From Bacteroidota bacterium (GTDB taxonomy: Bacteria; Bacteroidota; Rhodothermia; Balneolales; Balneolaceae), in assembly GCA_009909035.1 (NCBI GenBank), contig JAAAOB010000171.1:1-48505 (forward strand): 48,505 bases of DNA. The letters are read 5' to 3'. A model generated the notes under the pieces. The model was not told the origin of the DNA. It searched no databases and worked only from the letters and a program-made list of their open reading frames with translations. The position numbers were made by a program, and so were the translations under genes. Of the stretch, positions 26,490-35,124 are shown one piece after another. The first letter of the stretch is position 1; every line of letters starts with the position of its first letter.

Positions 26490-29264
26490 CTATTGCTCTT
26501 CCTCCTTCATTTCGGGCCGCTGCAAATAGGGGAGACCTTCGTCAATCCAATCCGGTGCGTCTTCACCTTTCAGGTAATGATCGTGCCACTGGAACGCCCG
26601 GGTGGCATAGTCGATCTGGTTCTCTTCCCTGGCCAGTCCGTGGTTTTCACCCTCGTAAACCAGCATCACGAACGGTTTTTCCATGCGCCGCATCGTGGTA
26701 TACAACTCCACCCCCTGGTTGAAATCCACCGCACCGTCATCCGTTCCGAATTCTACCAGGAGAGGAGTCTCGGTATGCTGAATGTTAAAGATGGGCGAAT
26801 TATCGATGAACTTATCCCAATCCATCCACCACGGATCGGGGAATCTGCCCTGGCTGATTTCAAAGATATTGGCGTCCGTAATGCCGGCGTTCCAATAGAT
26901 TGAATTGTACATGCTCACCATATTGGTCAGCGGGGCCCCGGCAACGGCCGAATTAAACATATCGGTCTGGGTTATGATGAAGGATGTCTGGTAGGCGCCC
27001 CAGGAATGCCCTGTAAGCCCGAGTTTTTCTTCATCAATCATACCACGTTCCAGTACTTTCTCGACAGCCGGCACAACAGATTCGACGGCTGACATACCCG
27101 GGTCACGAAGTTCGTACGTAATATCCGGCTGAAATACGAAGTAGCCTTCCGAAGAAAACCTTCGAAAATTATAGGGACTGGTTCGGGTGGGAATGGTATA
27201 CGAGTGCATATCCTGGGACCGGCGCTCATAAATATAGGTGATCATAGGATACTGCTTGCCCGGATCATAATTTGCCGGATAGAGCAATCGGCCCTGGAGT
27301 TTTTGGCCCCGTTCGATCTGAAAGGTGACGAGCTCATCATCGGCCCAGTGGTAGTGCTCCTGTTGTGGATTCGTATTTGTGAGGGCAATCGGATTTTCGA
27401 AGCTCTGTTCCACATAGAAAAAATCCGGCGACTCTGTAGCACTTTCAGCCTGGTATACAAACGTTTCTGCATCTTCAGCTCTGTCCAGGCGGGCGATTTG
27501 CTTGTCTTCATACAGAAGGGTTTGAAGCCGATCTCTCCTGTCAAGACGGGCATAGCCGCGCTTTTTGGTAAAGTCACCGTACATTTGGAAATAGAGAGGA
27601 GCATTTTCTTCAACGAAGTCTTCCTCATAATCCAGGCGAACCTGTCGGTAGCGAATACTGTCGGCGGTCCCGGTGGTCAGTTTGGTGATGCTGTTCCCAT
27701 CCGGTGTGGCCCGATACACATCATATTCATCATACAGCAGCACCCAGGCATCATCCTCGGCCCACTGTCCGCTGCCAAACGGGCGCTGCTGCTCTCGTCC
27801 GTTCACCAGGTGATAGTTTTCAAATCGTGTCGCCAGTTCGGATGTTAAGTTGATCTCTTCGCGTTCATCGATATCATAAGCTCTCCACTCGTTATTCCAG
27901 AAATAGAGCAAAAAGTCACCGCCCGGAGACGTGCTCACAAACTCACGTCGTTCAAGTATTTTTTCTTTCTCACCGGTCTGAACATTGATCAGGTAGATAT
28001 CACGCCATTCCTCTTCAAATGTAGGCTCATACGGTTGTTCTACGTAACCAACCGCATGCTCATGGTCGCCGGTCAACTGAACCTGCTCAACCAGGGAATC
28101 CCCAAGCTGAACAAATGTGTTTTCATCAAGATGCCAGGCCGACAGGTGGTTATCCTGCTCGAGCTGATTGCTCAACACTTTCTGCCGCGGCTGAATCTGG
28201 TCATCACGCCAGTGCCAGATTTCCACATTGGTAGAATCCAGGCCTTCATTAAGATCTTTTTTCATTTCTGTTTGGGTTGAGTCACTTTCAGTCTTCTCTT
28301 CATTTTCAGGCTTCTCTTTTGTCTCCCAATTTTTTATTCCAAAGAAAAGTGTTTCCCGGTCGTCCGCCCACTGAAGATCCCGATAGTCGACAACCCGAAC
28401 ATCAGAAGGGAAATTACCATATTCCGACTGATTGAACACTGTCGGCTGTACGGTGCCCGGCAGATTTTGATAAGCGTATATTTTGTGTGTTTGATCTTCG
28501 TAATTTTCATCTGTTACCGACTTCAGAAAGGCGAGTGAATTCTCTTCATCACTCCAGGTCAAGTCCTTAAAAGTTGCCGTATCGCTCTCTAAAACCGTCA
28601 GACTCCGGTTCGCCAGATTCAGCAGCTGCACCCCGTTCCCCAATTTTTCTGATGCATTGATAGATACGGCGAGGAGAGTACCCTCTTCGTTAAATGCATG
28701 TTCCGATACCTGTCCAATCAGCTGGTTCTGACGGCTGTCGAGATCAAAAACCAGCAGGTCATGGCCCCCGCTCTTCTGATCTTCGGGGTTGTATTTGGTC
28801 ATCACCAGGTGGGAACCCGTTTCAGCAAACTCAAAACTCTGAATGTTTTCAAATGTATCCACTTCTGCAGAGCGCAGGTTCATCAATCCCAGCTTATATT
28901 TCACCTGCTGCTTTTGTTCTTCCAGCTTTTCCCTTTCATCTTTGGAAACGCCTATTTGAAAGGCCGCCCACCGGCTGTTGTCGGAAAACGCTGCATTGAT
29001 GCCATGCATAAATTTGTGTTCACCGGTTGAATCGGACCCCACTTTTTTGAACATCAACCATCCATCTCCATCCACCAACGCGATATTATAGGCAAACCAG
29101 TTCCCGTCATCAGAATAGGAGGTGCTGGTGATACGCTGCCACTCTCCATAATCTTCGGGTTCCAATTTTTTCTTATCCTGGGCACTCACCGACACAATAA
29201 AACAAAATAGAACCAGTGAAATAAGCATAAAGAGACGAGTCATCCTAAACATGTTACTAAACAT
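26490..29264 (-). CDS. Secreted S9-family prolyl-oligopeptidase-type peptidase
   Basis: 924 residues with a signal peptide (FMLISLVLFCFIVSVSAQ), so periplasmic or secreted. A long beta-propeller-like region (about 40-650) precedes an alpha/beta-hydrolase domain. The candidate triad is Ser754 in GHSWGAY, Asp842 in FGTDDGAVD and His875 in GENHGLA. The propeller of S9 enzymes admits only peptides, so it should degrade oligopeptides in the periplasm. GHSWGAY rather than GGSYGG places it nearer the large S9 group common in Bacteroidota than to DPP-IV. Peptide scavenging fits with the M29 aminopeptidase elsewhere in the window, but the two are not linked genetically. Confidence 0.9.
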   Translation of the reverse strand: MFSNMFRMTRLFMLISLVLFCFIVSVSAQDKKKLEPEDYGEWQRITSTSYSDDGNWFAYNIALVDGDGWLMFKKVGSDSTGEHKFMHGINAAFSDNSRWAAFQIGVSKDEREKLEEQKQQVKYKLGLMNLRSAEVDTFENIQSFEFAETGSHLVMTKYNPEDQKSGGHDLLVFDLDSRQNQLIGQVSEHAFNEEGTLLAVSINASEKLGNGVQLLNLANRSLTVLESDTATFKDLTWSDEENSLAFLKSVTDENYEDQTHKIYAYQNLPGTVQPTVFNQSEYGNFPSDVRVVDYRDLQWADDRETLFFGIKNWETKEKPENEEKTESDSTQTEMKKDLNEGLDSTNVEIWHWRDDQIQPRQKVLSNQLEQDNHLSAWHLDENTFVQLGDSLVEQVQLTGDHEHAVGYVEQPYEPTFEEEWRDIYLINVQTGEKEKILERREFVSTSPGGDFLLYFWNNEWRAYDIDEREEINLTSELATRFENYHLVNGREQQRPFGSGQWAEDDAWVLLYDEYDVYRATPDGNSITKLTTGTADSIRYRQVRLDYEEDFVEENAPLYFQMYGDFTKKRGYARLDRRDRLQTLLYEDKQIARLDRAEDAETFVYQAESATESPDFFYVEQSFENPIALTNTNPQQEHYHWADDELVTFQIERGQKLQGRLLYPANYDPGKQYPMITYIYERRSQDMHSYTIPTRTSPYNFRRFSSEGYFVFQPDITYELRDPGMSAVESVVPAVEKVLERGMIDEEKLGLTGHSWGAYQTSFIITQTDMFNSAVAGAPLTNMVSMYNSIYWNAGITDANIFEISQGRFPDPWWMDWDKFIDNSPIFNIQHTETPLLVEFGTDDGAVDFNQGVELYTTMRRMEKPFVMLVYEGENHGLAREENQIDYATRAFQWHDHYLKGEDAPDWIDEGLPYLQRPEMKEEEQ

Positions 29265-29570
29265 TAGATTTAAAATTTATCAATGGGACACTACAAATTT
29301 TGAGGCAGGAATAGAAACAAGCGATCCATCTCAATTCCAGGCATTGTATCGAAAGAGACGGGCAGATGTTGCAGGTGAATCTGTTGATGGATTTCACCAA
29401 TCAACCTGAGATTTCACTACGCGGACCCTACGCGAAGTAAAAATAAACACATCGAGTACGGATGAACTCACTTTATGTCAGATTCAGATATTGATATATA
29501 CTTCAATTTGCTACTGTCATTCTTTGTATTAATTTAGTACTCAAAAAAATGTAAATACACGATAGAAAAA
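29265..29570. other. Intergenic boundary between core genes and the AT-rich island
   Basis: No gene seen. Bases 29408-29440 hold a fragment of a dispersed repeat (GAGATTTCACTACGC plus a CTACGCGAAGT end) whose fuller form lies at about 36440-36600. From about 29480 base composition drops sharply toward A/T, marking the left edge of the island; the promoter of the next gene is probably here. Confidence 0.5.
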
Positions 29571-30770
29571 ATGAAATTAATACAAATCTTTGCACCAATT
29601 GATTTAGGTGATTCATGGCTTCATGATAATGATTGGGAACAATTAGAAGATGGTTTGGAAAATTTTGGTTGGTATAATTACGATTTCTCAAAAAAACTTC
29701 AGCTGGACCTGTCTTTTTTTCAATACTACCAGTGGATGAAAAAAGATATAGAGGATGTAAATAGTATAAAGCTTGCCGATTTGAAGCCAGAGTGTAATGG
29801 TGTAGAGAGTGTGCAGGAGGGCAGTTTATTAATGTGCAATACAGGAATTATACTCTTATATGTGACATATGAACTTGATGAGACAATTAAGCCTGCACTT
29901 GCTCTCCAGGTATATAACGACCTCTCAAAAACCCATTTTGAGAATTTATTCAAAGAGGTTTTAGGTGTATTCAAACAGACAGAACTTCCTGAACTACCCA
30001 ATAGAATTGACGATATGTTCAGTAGAAATTTAATATACTCGAAAAAAGATGTTCCCCATTGGACACATGGCATTTTTTTGCACCAGGATGCTGAAAATAA
30101 TCTATATCAATCCGACCAATTACAAGATTTTTCATTGGCTGACACATATTACGAATATAGAGTAGGTGATGATTATACACGGTGTAGTATTGGTTGGGAG
30201 ATGACAGCTATTTCTACATCCGGATCCATAGAGGAAAAAGGACTCGTGAGGTTAATTTGGATTGTAGGATTTCTTTGGGAAGAAATGTATGTATTTGAAA
30301 AACTCACTATCCTGAAGGTCAATCATTTGGAGAAGGGGATCAAGAATATAAGATCAAAGTTGGCTCAAGCGAGGCGGTTTCGAACCGTTGTTACGACCGT
30401 GATTGCATCTGCTGCACCTGCAAGTCTGACGATGGTTGACAGATATATCAGAATACTCGAGATCATTATGGACCAGTGGAGAATAAATGAACGAAAAGAA
30501 TCATTGACTGGGAAAATTGGATTACTTGAACTGATGTATTCCAATATGAAAGATGAAGAATCTGAATACAATGCGTCAATTTTTAACCTTTATGTTCTTC
30601 TCTTAACTATACTGAATGGAATTGCATCAGGCGGTGTGATCATTGAATATATAACCGGAAGCAACTCGTTTAACACGTTCTATCATTTGTTATGGGCAGG
30701 TTCAATGGTGGCTTTTCTCTTGCTTTTATACGGTTACTCCAAATATTACGAAAAGAAAAATTTTCACTGA
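29571..30770 (+). CDS. Unknown protein with two C-terminal membrane helices
   Basis: 399 residues, family not recognised. The first 330 residues are soluble and acidic/aromatic-rich (many W, Y, D). A Lys/Arg-rich helical stretch (about 245-335, likely coiled coil) leads to two transmembrane segments (about 336-357 and 372-388) with a short external loop and a Lys-rich tail. This architecture, a large cytosolic domain plus a membrane hairpin at the C-terminus, is seen in CorA-like and RMD1-like proteins and in several phage-defence effectors, but no sequence motif ties it to any of them. It is AT-rich, with six bases to the EamA gene and then four to hsdM, so it is probably part of the restriction-modification transcript. 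Confidence 0.7.
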   Translation: MKLIQIFAPIDLGDSWLHDNDWEQLEDGLENFGWYNYDFSKKLQLDLSFFQYYQWMKKDIEDVNSIKLADLKPECNGVESVQEGSLLMCNTGIILLYVTYELDETIKPALALQVYNDLSKTHFENLFKEVLGVFKQTELPELPNRIDDMFSRNLIYSKKDVPHWTHGIFLHQDAENNLYQSDQLQDFSLADTYYEYRVGDDYTRCSIGWEMTAISTSGSIEEKGLVRLIWIVGFLWEEMYVFEKLTILKVNHLEKGIKNIRSKLAQARRFRTVVTTVIASAAPASLTMVDRYIRILEIIMDQWRINERKESLTGKIGLLELMYSNMKDEESEYNASIFNLYVLLLTILNGIASGGVIIEYITGSNSFNTFYHLLWAGSMVAFLLLLYGYSKYYEKKNFH

Positions 30771-30776
30771 TTAATT

Positions 30777-31208
30777 ATGACCGTAGATCGAGTAGCAGTT
30801 TTATATATCTTAACTACCGTAATACTGTGGGGGCTCTGGGGGTTTTTTGGCAAACTTGCCCTCATAAAAGGAATGAGACCTATGTCCGTATATATGGCAG
30901 AAGCCTGTTTTGGTTTGATGTTAGGGATCGTAGTCATTACAATTTACTCAACATTTCTGGAAGAGAGCGGTCTACACAAAAACTGGAATATTTATGGAGT
31001 TTTATCAGGATTTGCTTTGGCACTCGGGTTACTTACATATTATATGGCCTTGGAAGGAGAACAGGTTCATATTGTAATTCCACTTACTGCAATCTATCCG
31101 GTCGTGGCTGTCGTGTTTGGTGTAATTTTTTTGCAGGAAGTCATTCATTTAAAAGAAATTTTTGCAATAACGCTCATTATATCAGGAACACTAATTTTAC
31201 TGTATTAA
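30777..31208 (+). CDS. Half-size EamA/DMT-superfamily membrane transporter
   Basis: 143 residues with about five hydrophobic spans, starting TVDRVAVLYILTTVILWGLWGFFGKLA and ending in FAITLIISGTLILLY. This corresponds to one EamA repeat of the drug/metabolite transporter superfamily; typical ten-span members have two. Single-repeat members are known and act as homodimers, so it need not be a fragment: start, stop and topology look intact. Its position, squeezed between the unknown two-helix protein and hsdM with 6- and 4-base gaps, is unusual for a transporter. Confidence 0.8.
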   Translation: MTVDRVAVLYILTTVILWGLWGFFGKLALIKGMRPMSVYMAEACFGLMLGIVVITIYSTFLEESGLHKNWNIYGVLSGFALALGLLTYYMALEGEQVHIVIPLTAIYPVVAVVFGVIFLQEVIHLKEIFAITLIISGTLILLY

Positions 31209-31212
31209 ACCC

Positions 31213-32691
31213 ATGCTCACAGGCGAACTAAAAAACAAAGTCGATAAAATCTGGGAAACGCTGTGGACGGCCGGGATCTCCAATCCGCTGACCGTCATCG
31301 AACAGCTAACCTATCTGCTGTTTATCAAAGGACTGGATGACCAGCAGACGCGGGCCGAAAAGAAAGCCGAGCGGACCGGGAAGCCCGTTGAAGATCCCAC
31401 CTTTTCGGACGATCAGGATCATCTCCGGTGGAAGAACCTGAAACAGCTTGCTCCCGAGGCGATGTTTGAAACGATTCGGGATGATGTGTTTCCGTTTATC
31501 AAGGAGCTGGGTGGGAAGAATGGCAGCACCTACCGGAAGCATATGGAGGGCGCGATGTTCCTTTTTCCCAAGCCGTCGACCCTGGCGCGGGTGGTGGAGC
31601 TGATGGATCAGCTTGAGATGACCAACCGCGATACCAAGGGAGATATGTATGAGTATATGCTCTCAAAGCTCAGTGTAGCGGGTCAGAATGGTCAGTTCCG
31701 TACACCGCGGCACATCATAAAGATGATGGTGGAGCTGACACAGCCAAAGCCGCTTGAGGACATCGCCGACCCTGCCTGTGGTACGGCCGGATTTTTGGTG
31801 GCCGCCGGTGAGTATATACGGGATAACCACGCCAGTGCGATGGTTGATGAAAATAAGCGTAAACATTTTAAGTCAGAGATGTTTACCGGGTACGATTTTG
31901 ATAACTCTATGCTCCGTATCGGGAATATGAATATGGTGATGCATGGGTTTGATGGTGCCACCATCGACTACAAAGATTCCCTTTCCTCGTCAGATGATGA
32001 TGACCTCAAAGAGCAGTTTGATCTTATTCTCGCCAATCCTCCGTTTAAGGGCTCGCTGGATTATGACAGCGTTGCAGCCGATCTGCTTCAGACTGTTAAG
32101 ACCAAAAAGACAGAGCTGCTGTTTAACGCCCTGTTTCTGCGTGCACTAAAAGCAGGTGGACGGGCGGCGGTGGTCGTGCCGGATGGTGTGCTCTTTGGGA
32201 GTTCCAAAGCACATAAGGAAATCCGCCGAATATTAGTAGAAGAGCAGCAGCTGAACGCGGTGATCTCCATGCCGAGCGGAGTGTTTAAACCGTATGCCGG
32301 AGTGAGCACGGCCGTGATCATCTTCACCAAAACCAACTCGGGCGGAACCGACAACGTCTGGTTTTACGACATGAAAGCTGACGGCTACTCCCTGGATGAT
32401 AAGCGCGACAACATTGAGGACGACGACATCCCCGACATCATTGAGCGATATAAAAACCTGGATGATGAAACCGGTCGCAAACGCACTGACCGCAGCTTCC
32501 TTGTGCCCAAAGACGAGATCGTAGAGCAGAACTACGACCTCTCCATCAACCGCTACAAAGAGATTGAGTACGAGGAAGTAGAATACGACGACCCCAAAAC
32601 CATCATTAACGGGAAAGACGGTCAGCCCGGACTGCGTCAGCTCGCCGAAGAACGCCTGAAGATATTGAATGAACTGGAGGGGATGGTTTGA
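31213..32691 (+). CDS. hsdM: Type I restriction-modification methyltransferase subunit HsdM
   Basis: 492 residues. An N-terminal helical domain (about 1-130, HsdM_N type) is followed by the N6-adenine methyltransferase core: DPACGTAGF (186-194) binds S-adenosylmethionine and NPPF (275-278) is the catalytic motif IV. YMLSKLSVAGQNGQFRTPRHI is the conserved segment joining the two. With HsdS it forms the methylase; with HsdR the restriction complex. It overlaps hsdS by four bases (TTGA). GC content is clearly higher than in the two genes upstream. Confidence 0.96.
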   Translation: MLTGELKNKVDKIWETLWTAGISNPLTVIEQLTYLLFIKGLDDQQTRAEKKAERTGKPVEDPTFSDDQDHLRWKNLKQLAPEAMFETIRDDVFPFIKELGGKNGSTYRKHMEGAMFLFPKPSTLARVVELMDQLEMTNRDTKGDMYEYMLSKLSVAGQNGQFRTPRHIIKMMVELTQPKPLEDIADPACGTAGFLVAAGEYIRDNHASAMVDENKRKHFKSEMFTGYDFDNSMLRIGNMNMVMHGFDGATIDYKDSLSSSDDDDLKEQFDLILANPPFKGSLDYDSVAADLLQTVKTKKTELLFNALFLRALKAGGRAAVVVPDGVLFGSSKAHKEIRRILVEEQQLNAVISMPSGVFKPYAGVSTAVIIFTKTNSGGTDNVWFYDMKADGYSLDDKRDNIEDDDIPDIIERYKNLDDETGRKRTDRSFLVPKDEIVEQNYDLSINRYKEIEYEEVEYDDPKTIINGKDGQPGLRQLAEERLKILNELEGMV

Positions 32692-33869
32692 AGAAGGTGA
32701 AGTTGAAAGACATTGCTGAAATTAATCCAAGGAAATCAGAGATAGATAAAGATACTGTTGATGAAGTAAGTTTTGTGGCAATGGCGGATGTTTCAGAAGA
32801 CGGATTTATTTCTGAGCACGAAACTCGATCTTTGTCCGAAGTTTACAGTGGATATACATATTTCAAAAAAGATGATGTTCTTTTGGCTAAGATCACTCCG
32901 TGTTTTGAAAATGGAAAAGCAGCAATTGCGGATAATATTCCTAATGAAATTGGTTTTGGTTCTTCTGAATTTCACGTTTTGAGAACAAACGGAAAGGTTT
33001 TACCGAAGTATCTCTTTTATGCTTTGTGGAATGAACCATTCAGAGAGCACGGAAGCAAGAAAATGACAGGTTCAGCTGGTCAAAAGCGTGTTCCAACTAA
33101 TTTCTTAAAAAACTATGAAATCCCCCTCCCCAGCCTGTCCGAGCAGAAAGCCATTGTGGCGAAGCTGGACCGGGCGCAGCGGCTCATCGACATCGACAAG
33201 GAGATGCTCGCCAAATACGACGAGCTGATTCAGAGTGTGTTTTTGGACATGTTTGGGGATCCGGTAACGAATTCTAAGGGGTGGGAAGTGAAGAAGCTTG
33301 GGGATCTCACCACAAAAGTTGGAAGTGGTTCAACCCCCAGAGGCGGAAGTAAAGTTTATCAGGACCACGGAAATATTTTCATCAGAAGTCAAAATGTATT
33401 GATGAATAAGCTTGATTTAGAAGATGTAGCTTATATTTCAGATGAGATTCATGAAGGAATGAAAAACACATGGGTTCAAGAAAACGATGTGCTGCTTAAC
33501 ATTACAGGAGCTTCAATTGGACGAGTTTGTGTTTACAACAAATCAGAAGCTGCTAATGTAAATCAGCACGTTTGTATTCTGAGACCAATTCAAGAAGAAA
33601 TTATGCCTTATTATTTGTCACATTTAATTTCGTCGAAGAATTATCAGGATAGAATCCTTGGTCAACAAACAGGTGGTACACGTCAAGCTTTCAACATGAC
33701 TCAGATCAAGAATTTTGATATACCACTCCCACCTGTGGAACTTCAAACTCAGTTCAACGAAATGTTGACCAAGCTTAAAGATGAAATTCAGAGCATTAAG
33801 TTGAATTCCAAAAAATCAGAAGAGTTGTTTTCGTCGTTGGTGCAGGGGGCTTTTGGTAATGATCTTTGA
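32688..33869 (+). CDS. hsdS: Type I restriction-modification specificity subunit HsdS
   Basis: 393 residues starting at TTG 32688, preceded by a strong GGAGG (32677-32681). It has two target-recognition domains (about 1-140 and 185-340), each followed by a conserved helical spacer: LPSLSEQKAIVAKLDRAQ and LPPVELQTQFNEMLTKL. HsdS chooses the bipartite DNA site for the M and R subunits. The spacer DNA (about 33120-33265) is GC-rich whereas both recognition-domain segments are AT-rich, a mosaic expected if recognition domains were exchanged by recombination. A second copy of the final 40 bases lies at 35029-35071. The stop is displaced so that the gene overlaps the next one. Confidence 0.95.
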   Translation: MKKVKLKDIAEINPRKSEIDKDTVDEVSFVAMADVSEDGFISEHETRSLSEVYSGYTYFKKDDVLLAKITPCFENGKAAIADNIPNEIGFGSSEFHVLRTNGKVLPKYLFYALWNEPFREHGSKKMTGSAGQKRVPTNFLKNYEIPLPSLSEQKAIVAKLDRAQRLIDIDKEMLAKYDELIQSVFLDMFGDPVTNSKGWEVKKLGDLTTKVGSGSTPRGGSKVYQDHGNIFIRSQNVLMNKLDLEDVAYISDEIHEGMKNTWVQENDVLLNITGASIGRVCVYNKSEAANVNQHVCILRPIQEEIMPYYLSHLISSKNYQDRILGQQTGGTRQAFNMTQIKNFDIPLPPVELQTQFNEMLTKLKDEIQSIKLNSKKSEELFSSLVQGAFGNDL

Positions 33870-34779
33870 TAAACCAGAAATATTCTACAAACAATTTCCT
33901 TATAAGTATTGGCTGTTCAAAGCTGAAATGCTCCATGAAATGATCGAGAGAGACGAATCGAACTTCAATGATAAGGATGGAAATCTTGAGGCATTGGGTG
34001 GCAGTTCAAAAGAATTCCAGCAGATGTTAAAGTATGAGCTTCATTTCACGTATTACCACCAAGCTGAAGCTCTTTTTGAACTTATTTTTGCCCTTGAAAA
34101 GGTGATGAGCGAGAGTAAATATGTTTGGCTTGAAATGAGTCAATATAAACCCAGAGATATGCAAAGGTTTACTAAGAAAATTCAAAGGCTTGCAAATGGC
34201 AGTGATGAGTTGCGAACTAAAAAAGTGAATCTAACAGACGGACGAGAAATTTCATTTTATGAATGGCTGATCTACGATGCCTTTGTGCCCGAAATAAAAA
34301 AGAGTGAAGAACAGGTTAAAGTATCTACGGAAAAAGTTGATGACATTCTCTTATTTGCTGCCAAAGATCTGTCAGATAAAAAAGAGTATAACGCGTTTAA
34401 GCATGGCATGAGAGTTCTTCACTTATTTGACCACTTCAAGATTGGTGACAAAGAAAAAAACAAGTTCGAATTAAATTTTGACCTGAAAAATAGCTTTACA
34501 TATGTGAACTATCCCAAAAATAAGCAAAGAAGTGATGGTAAAGCAGGTGACGTCCAGGCTGTAACAAAAGGCTATAGCCCGAAGCAGGATTTAATGAAGA
34601 TTAAACTCATTACAATGCTAATGACTGGTATTATAGAAGTGAGAAAGATGAGGTTTTTTGGAACTGGAAGAATTATGGAGTTTCTGGAGTTTGATATAAA
34701 TAAAAAACTTGCTGAACTGAGCCCAAGAACCGAAAATCTTACTTATACACTTCATGCAAAATCTGAGGATGATGACTGA
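33859..34779 (+). CDS. Unknown 306-residue protein cargo after hsdS
   Basis: Starts at ATG 33859 inside the hsdS end (11-base overlap; a TTG two codons earlier is an alternative). No family recognised. It is soluble, charged and mostly helical: FPYKYWLFKAEMLHEMIERDE at the start, HFTYYHQAEALFELIFALEKV (about 68-88), and a Lys-rich C-terminal half with VRKMRFFGTGRIMEFLE. The helical His/Glu-rich part could be a HEPN-like or similar nuclease/antitoxin domain, but I see no diagnostic RxxxxH, so I do not assign it. It is strongly AT-rich, unlike hsdM, and sits between the real hsdS end and a second hsdS tail, so it came in with a rearrangement. Confidence 0.75.
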   Translation: MIFDKPEIFYKQFPYKYWLFKAEMLHEMIERDESNFNDKDGNLEALGGSSKEFQQMLKYELHFTYYHQAEALFELIFALEKVMSESKYVWLEMSQYKPRDMQRFTKKIQRLANGSDELRTKKVNLTDGREISFYEWLIYDAFVPEIKKSEEQVKVSTEKVDDILLFAAKDLSDKKEYNAFKHGMRVLHLFDHFKIGDKEKNKFELNFDLKNSFTYVNYPKNKQRSDGKAGDVQAVTKGYSPKQDLMKIKLITMLMTGIIEVRKMRFFGTGRIMEFLEFDINKKLAELSPRTENLTYTLHAKSEDDD

Positions 34780-34873
34780 TCCAAAAGAAAAAAGAGAAAA
34801 AGTCCTAAGAGAAATCCGTGATAAAATGGCTAAGATGATAACCGTATTTGTGCCTCGAACATACTGCACCTGA
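34772..34873 (+). pseudogene. Truncated ORF start interrupted by a repeat
   Basis: An ATG inside the end of the unknown gene (8-base overlap) opens a frame with a charged beginning, MTDPKEKREKVLREIRDKMA, that looks coding. It changes character at about base 34850 and stops at 34873 inside a palindromic repeat (TGCACCTGACGGCGC). I read it as the first ~25 codons of a lost gene whose rest was removed by repeat insertion or deletion. It could also be an intact 33-residue protein. Confidence 0.35.
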
Positions 34874-35028
34874 CGGCGCAGGGGTTTCATCAGGTTTGGG
34901 GTTTTGTACAAACATGCTGCTCCGCTGGAGCAGGCGAGGTCTCTCGTCCCGTCAGGGACGATATGCTTGTCGAAAAAAAGAAGAGAGCTCAATGCATCTG
35001 CCCCGGATGGGGCAGTATGTTTGTATAG
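34863..35028. repeat. Cluster of short palindromes with TATGTTTGTA-type tails
   Basis: Three clear hairpins: TGCTCC/GGAGCA (34918-34932), CGTCCC/GGGACG (34945-34960) and TGCCCC/GGGGCA (34999-35014), plus a degenerate one at about 34866-34880. A conserved short tail lies beside each: TACAAACATG before the first, GATATGCTTGT after the second, GTATGTTTGTA after the third. The same family recurs at 36700-36870. Confidence 0.7.
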
Positions 35029-35071
35029 AGAAGAGTTGTTTTCGTCGGTGGTTCAGGGGGCGTTTGGGTGA
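35029..35071 (+). pseudogene. Remnant of an hsdS 3' end (duplicate tail)
   Basis: These 43 bases repeat the last coding bases of hsdS (33818-33857) with few changes. They read EELFSSVVQGAFG then stop, against EELFSSLVQGAFGNDL in the real gene. There is no start or upstream hsdS body, only repeats. It marks where an ancestral or second hsdS ended before cargo was placed between it and hsdS. Confidence 0.75.
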
Positions 35072-35124
35072 GTTTTAAAAAAGTTTATTAGATTACCAAT
35101 GATCCTTAATTGACATCAAGAGTC

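Noticed and set aside
30777..31208. EamA gene as a truncated pseudogene
   Set aside because: Start, stop and five spans are intact and tightly spaced to neighbours; single-repeat members exist.
30692..31231. 179-residue frame overlapping the EamA gene
   Set aside because: Different frame of a clear five-span membrane protein; Ser/Arg/Cys-rich shadow translation.
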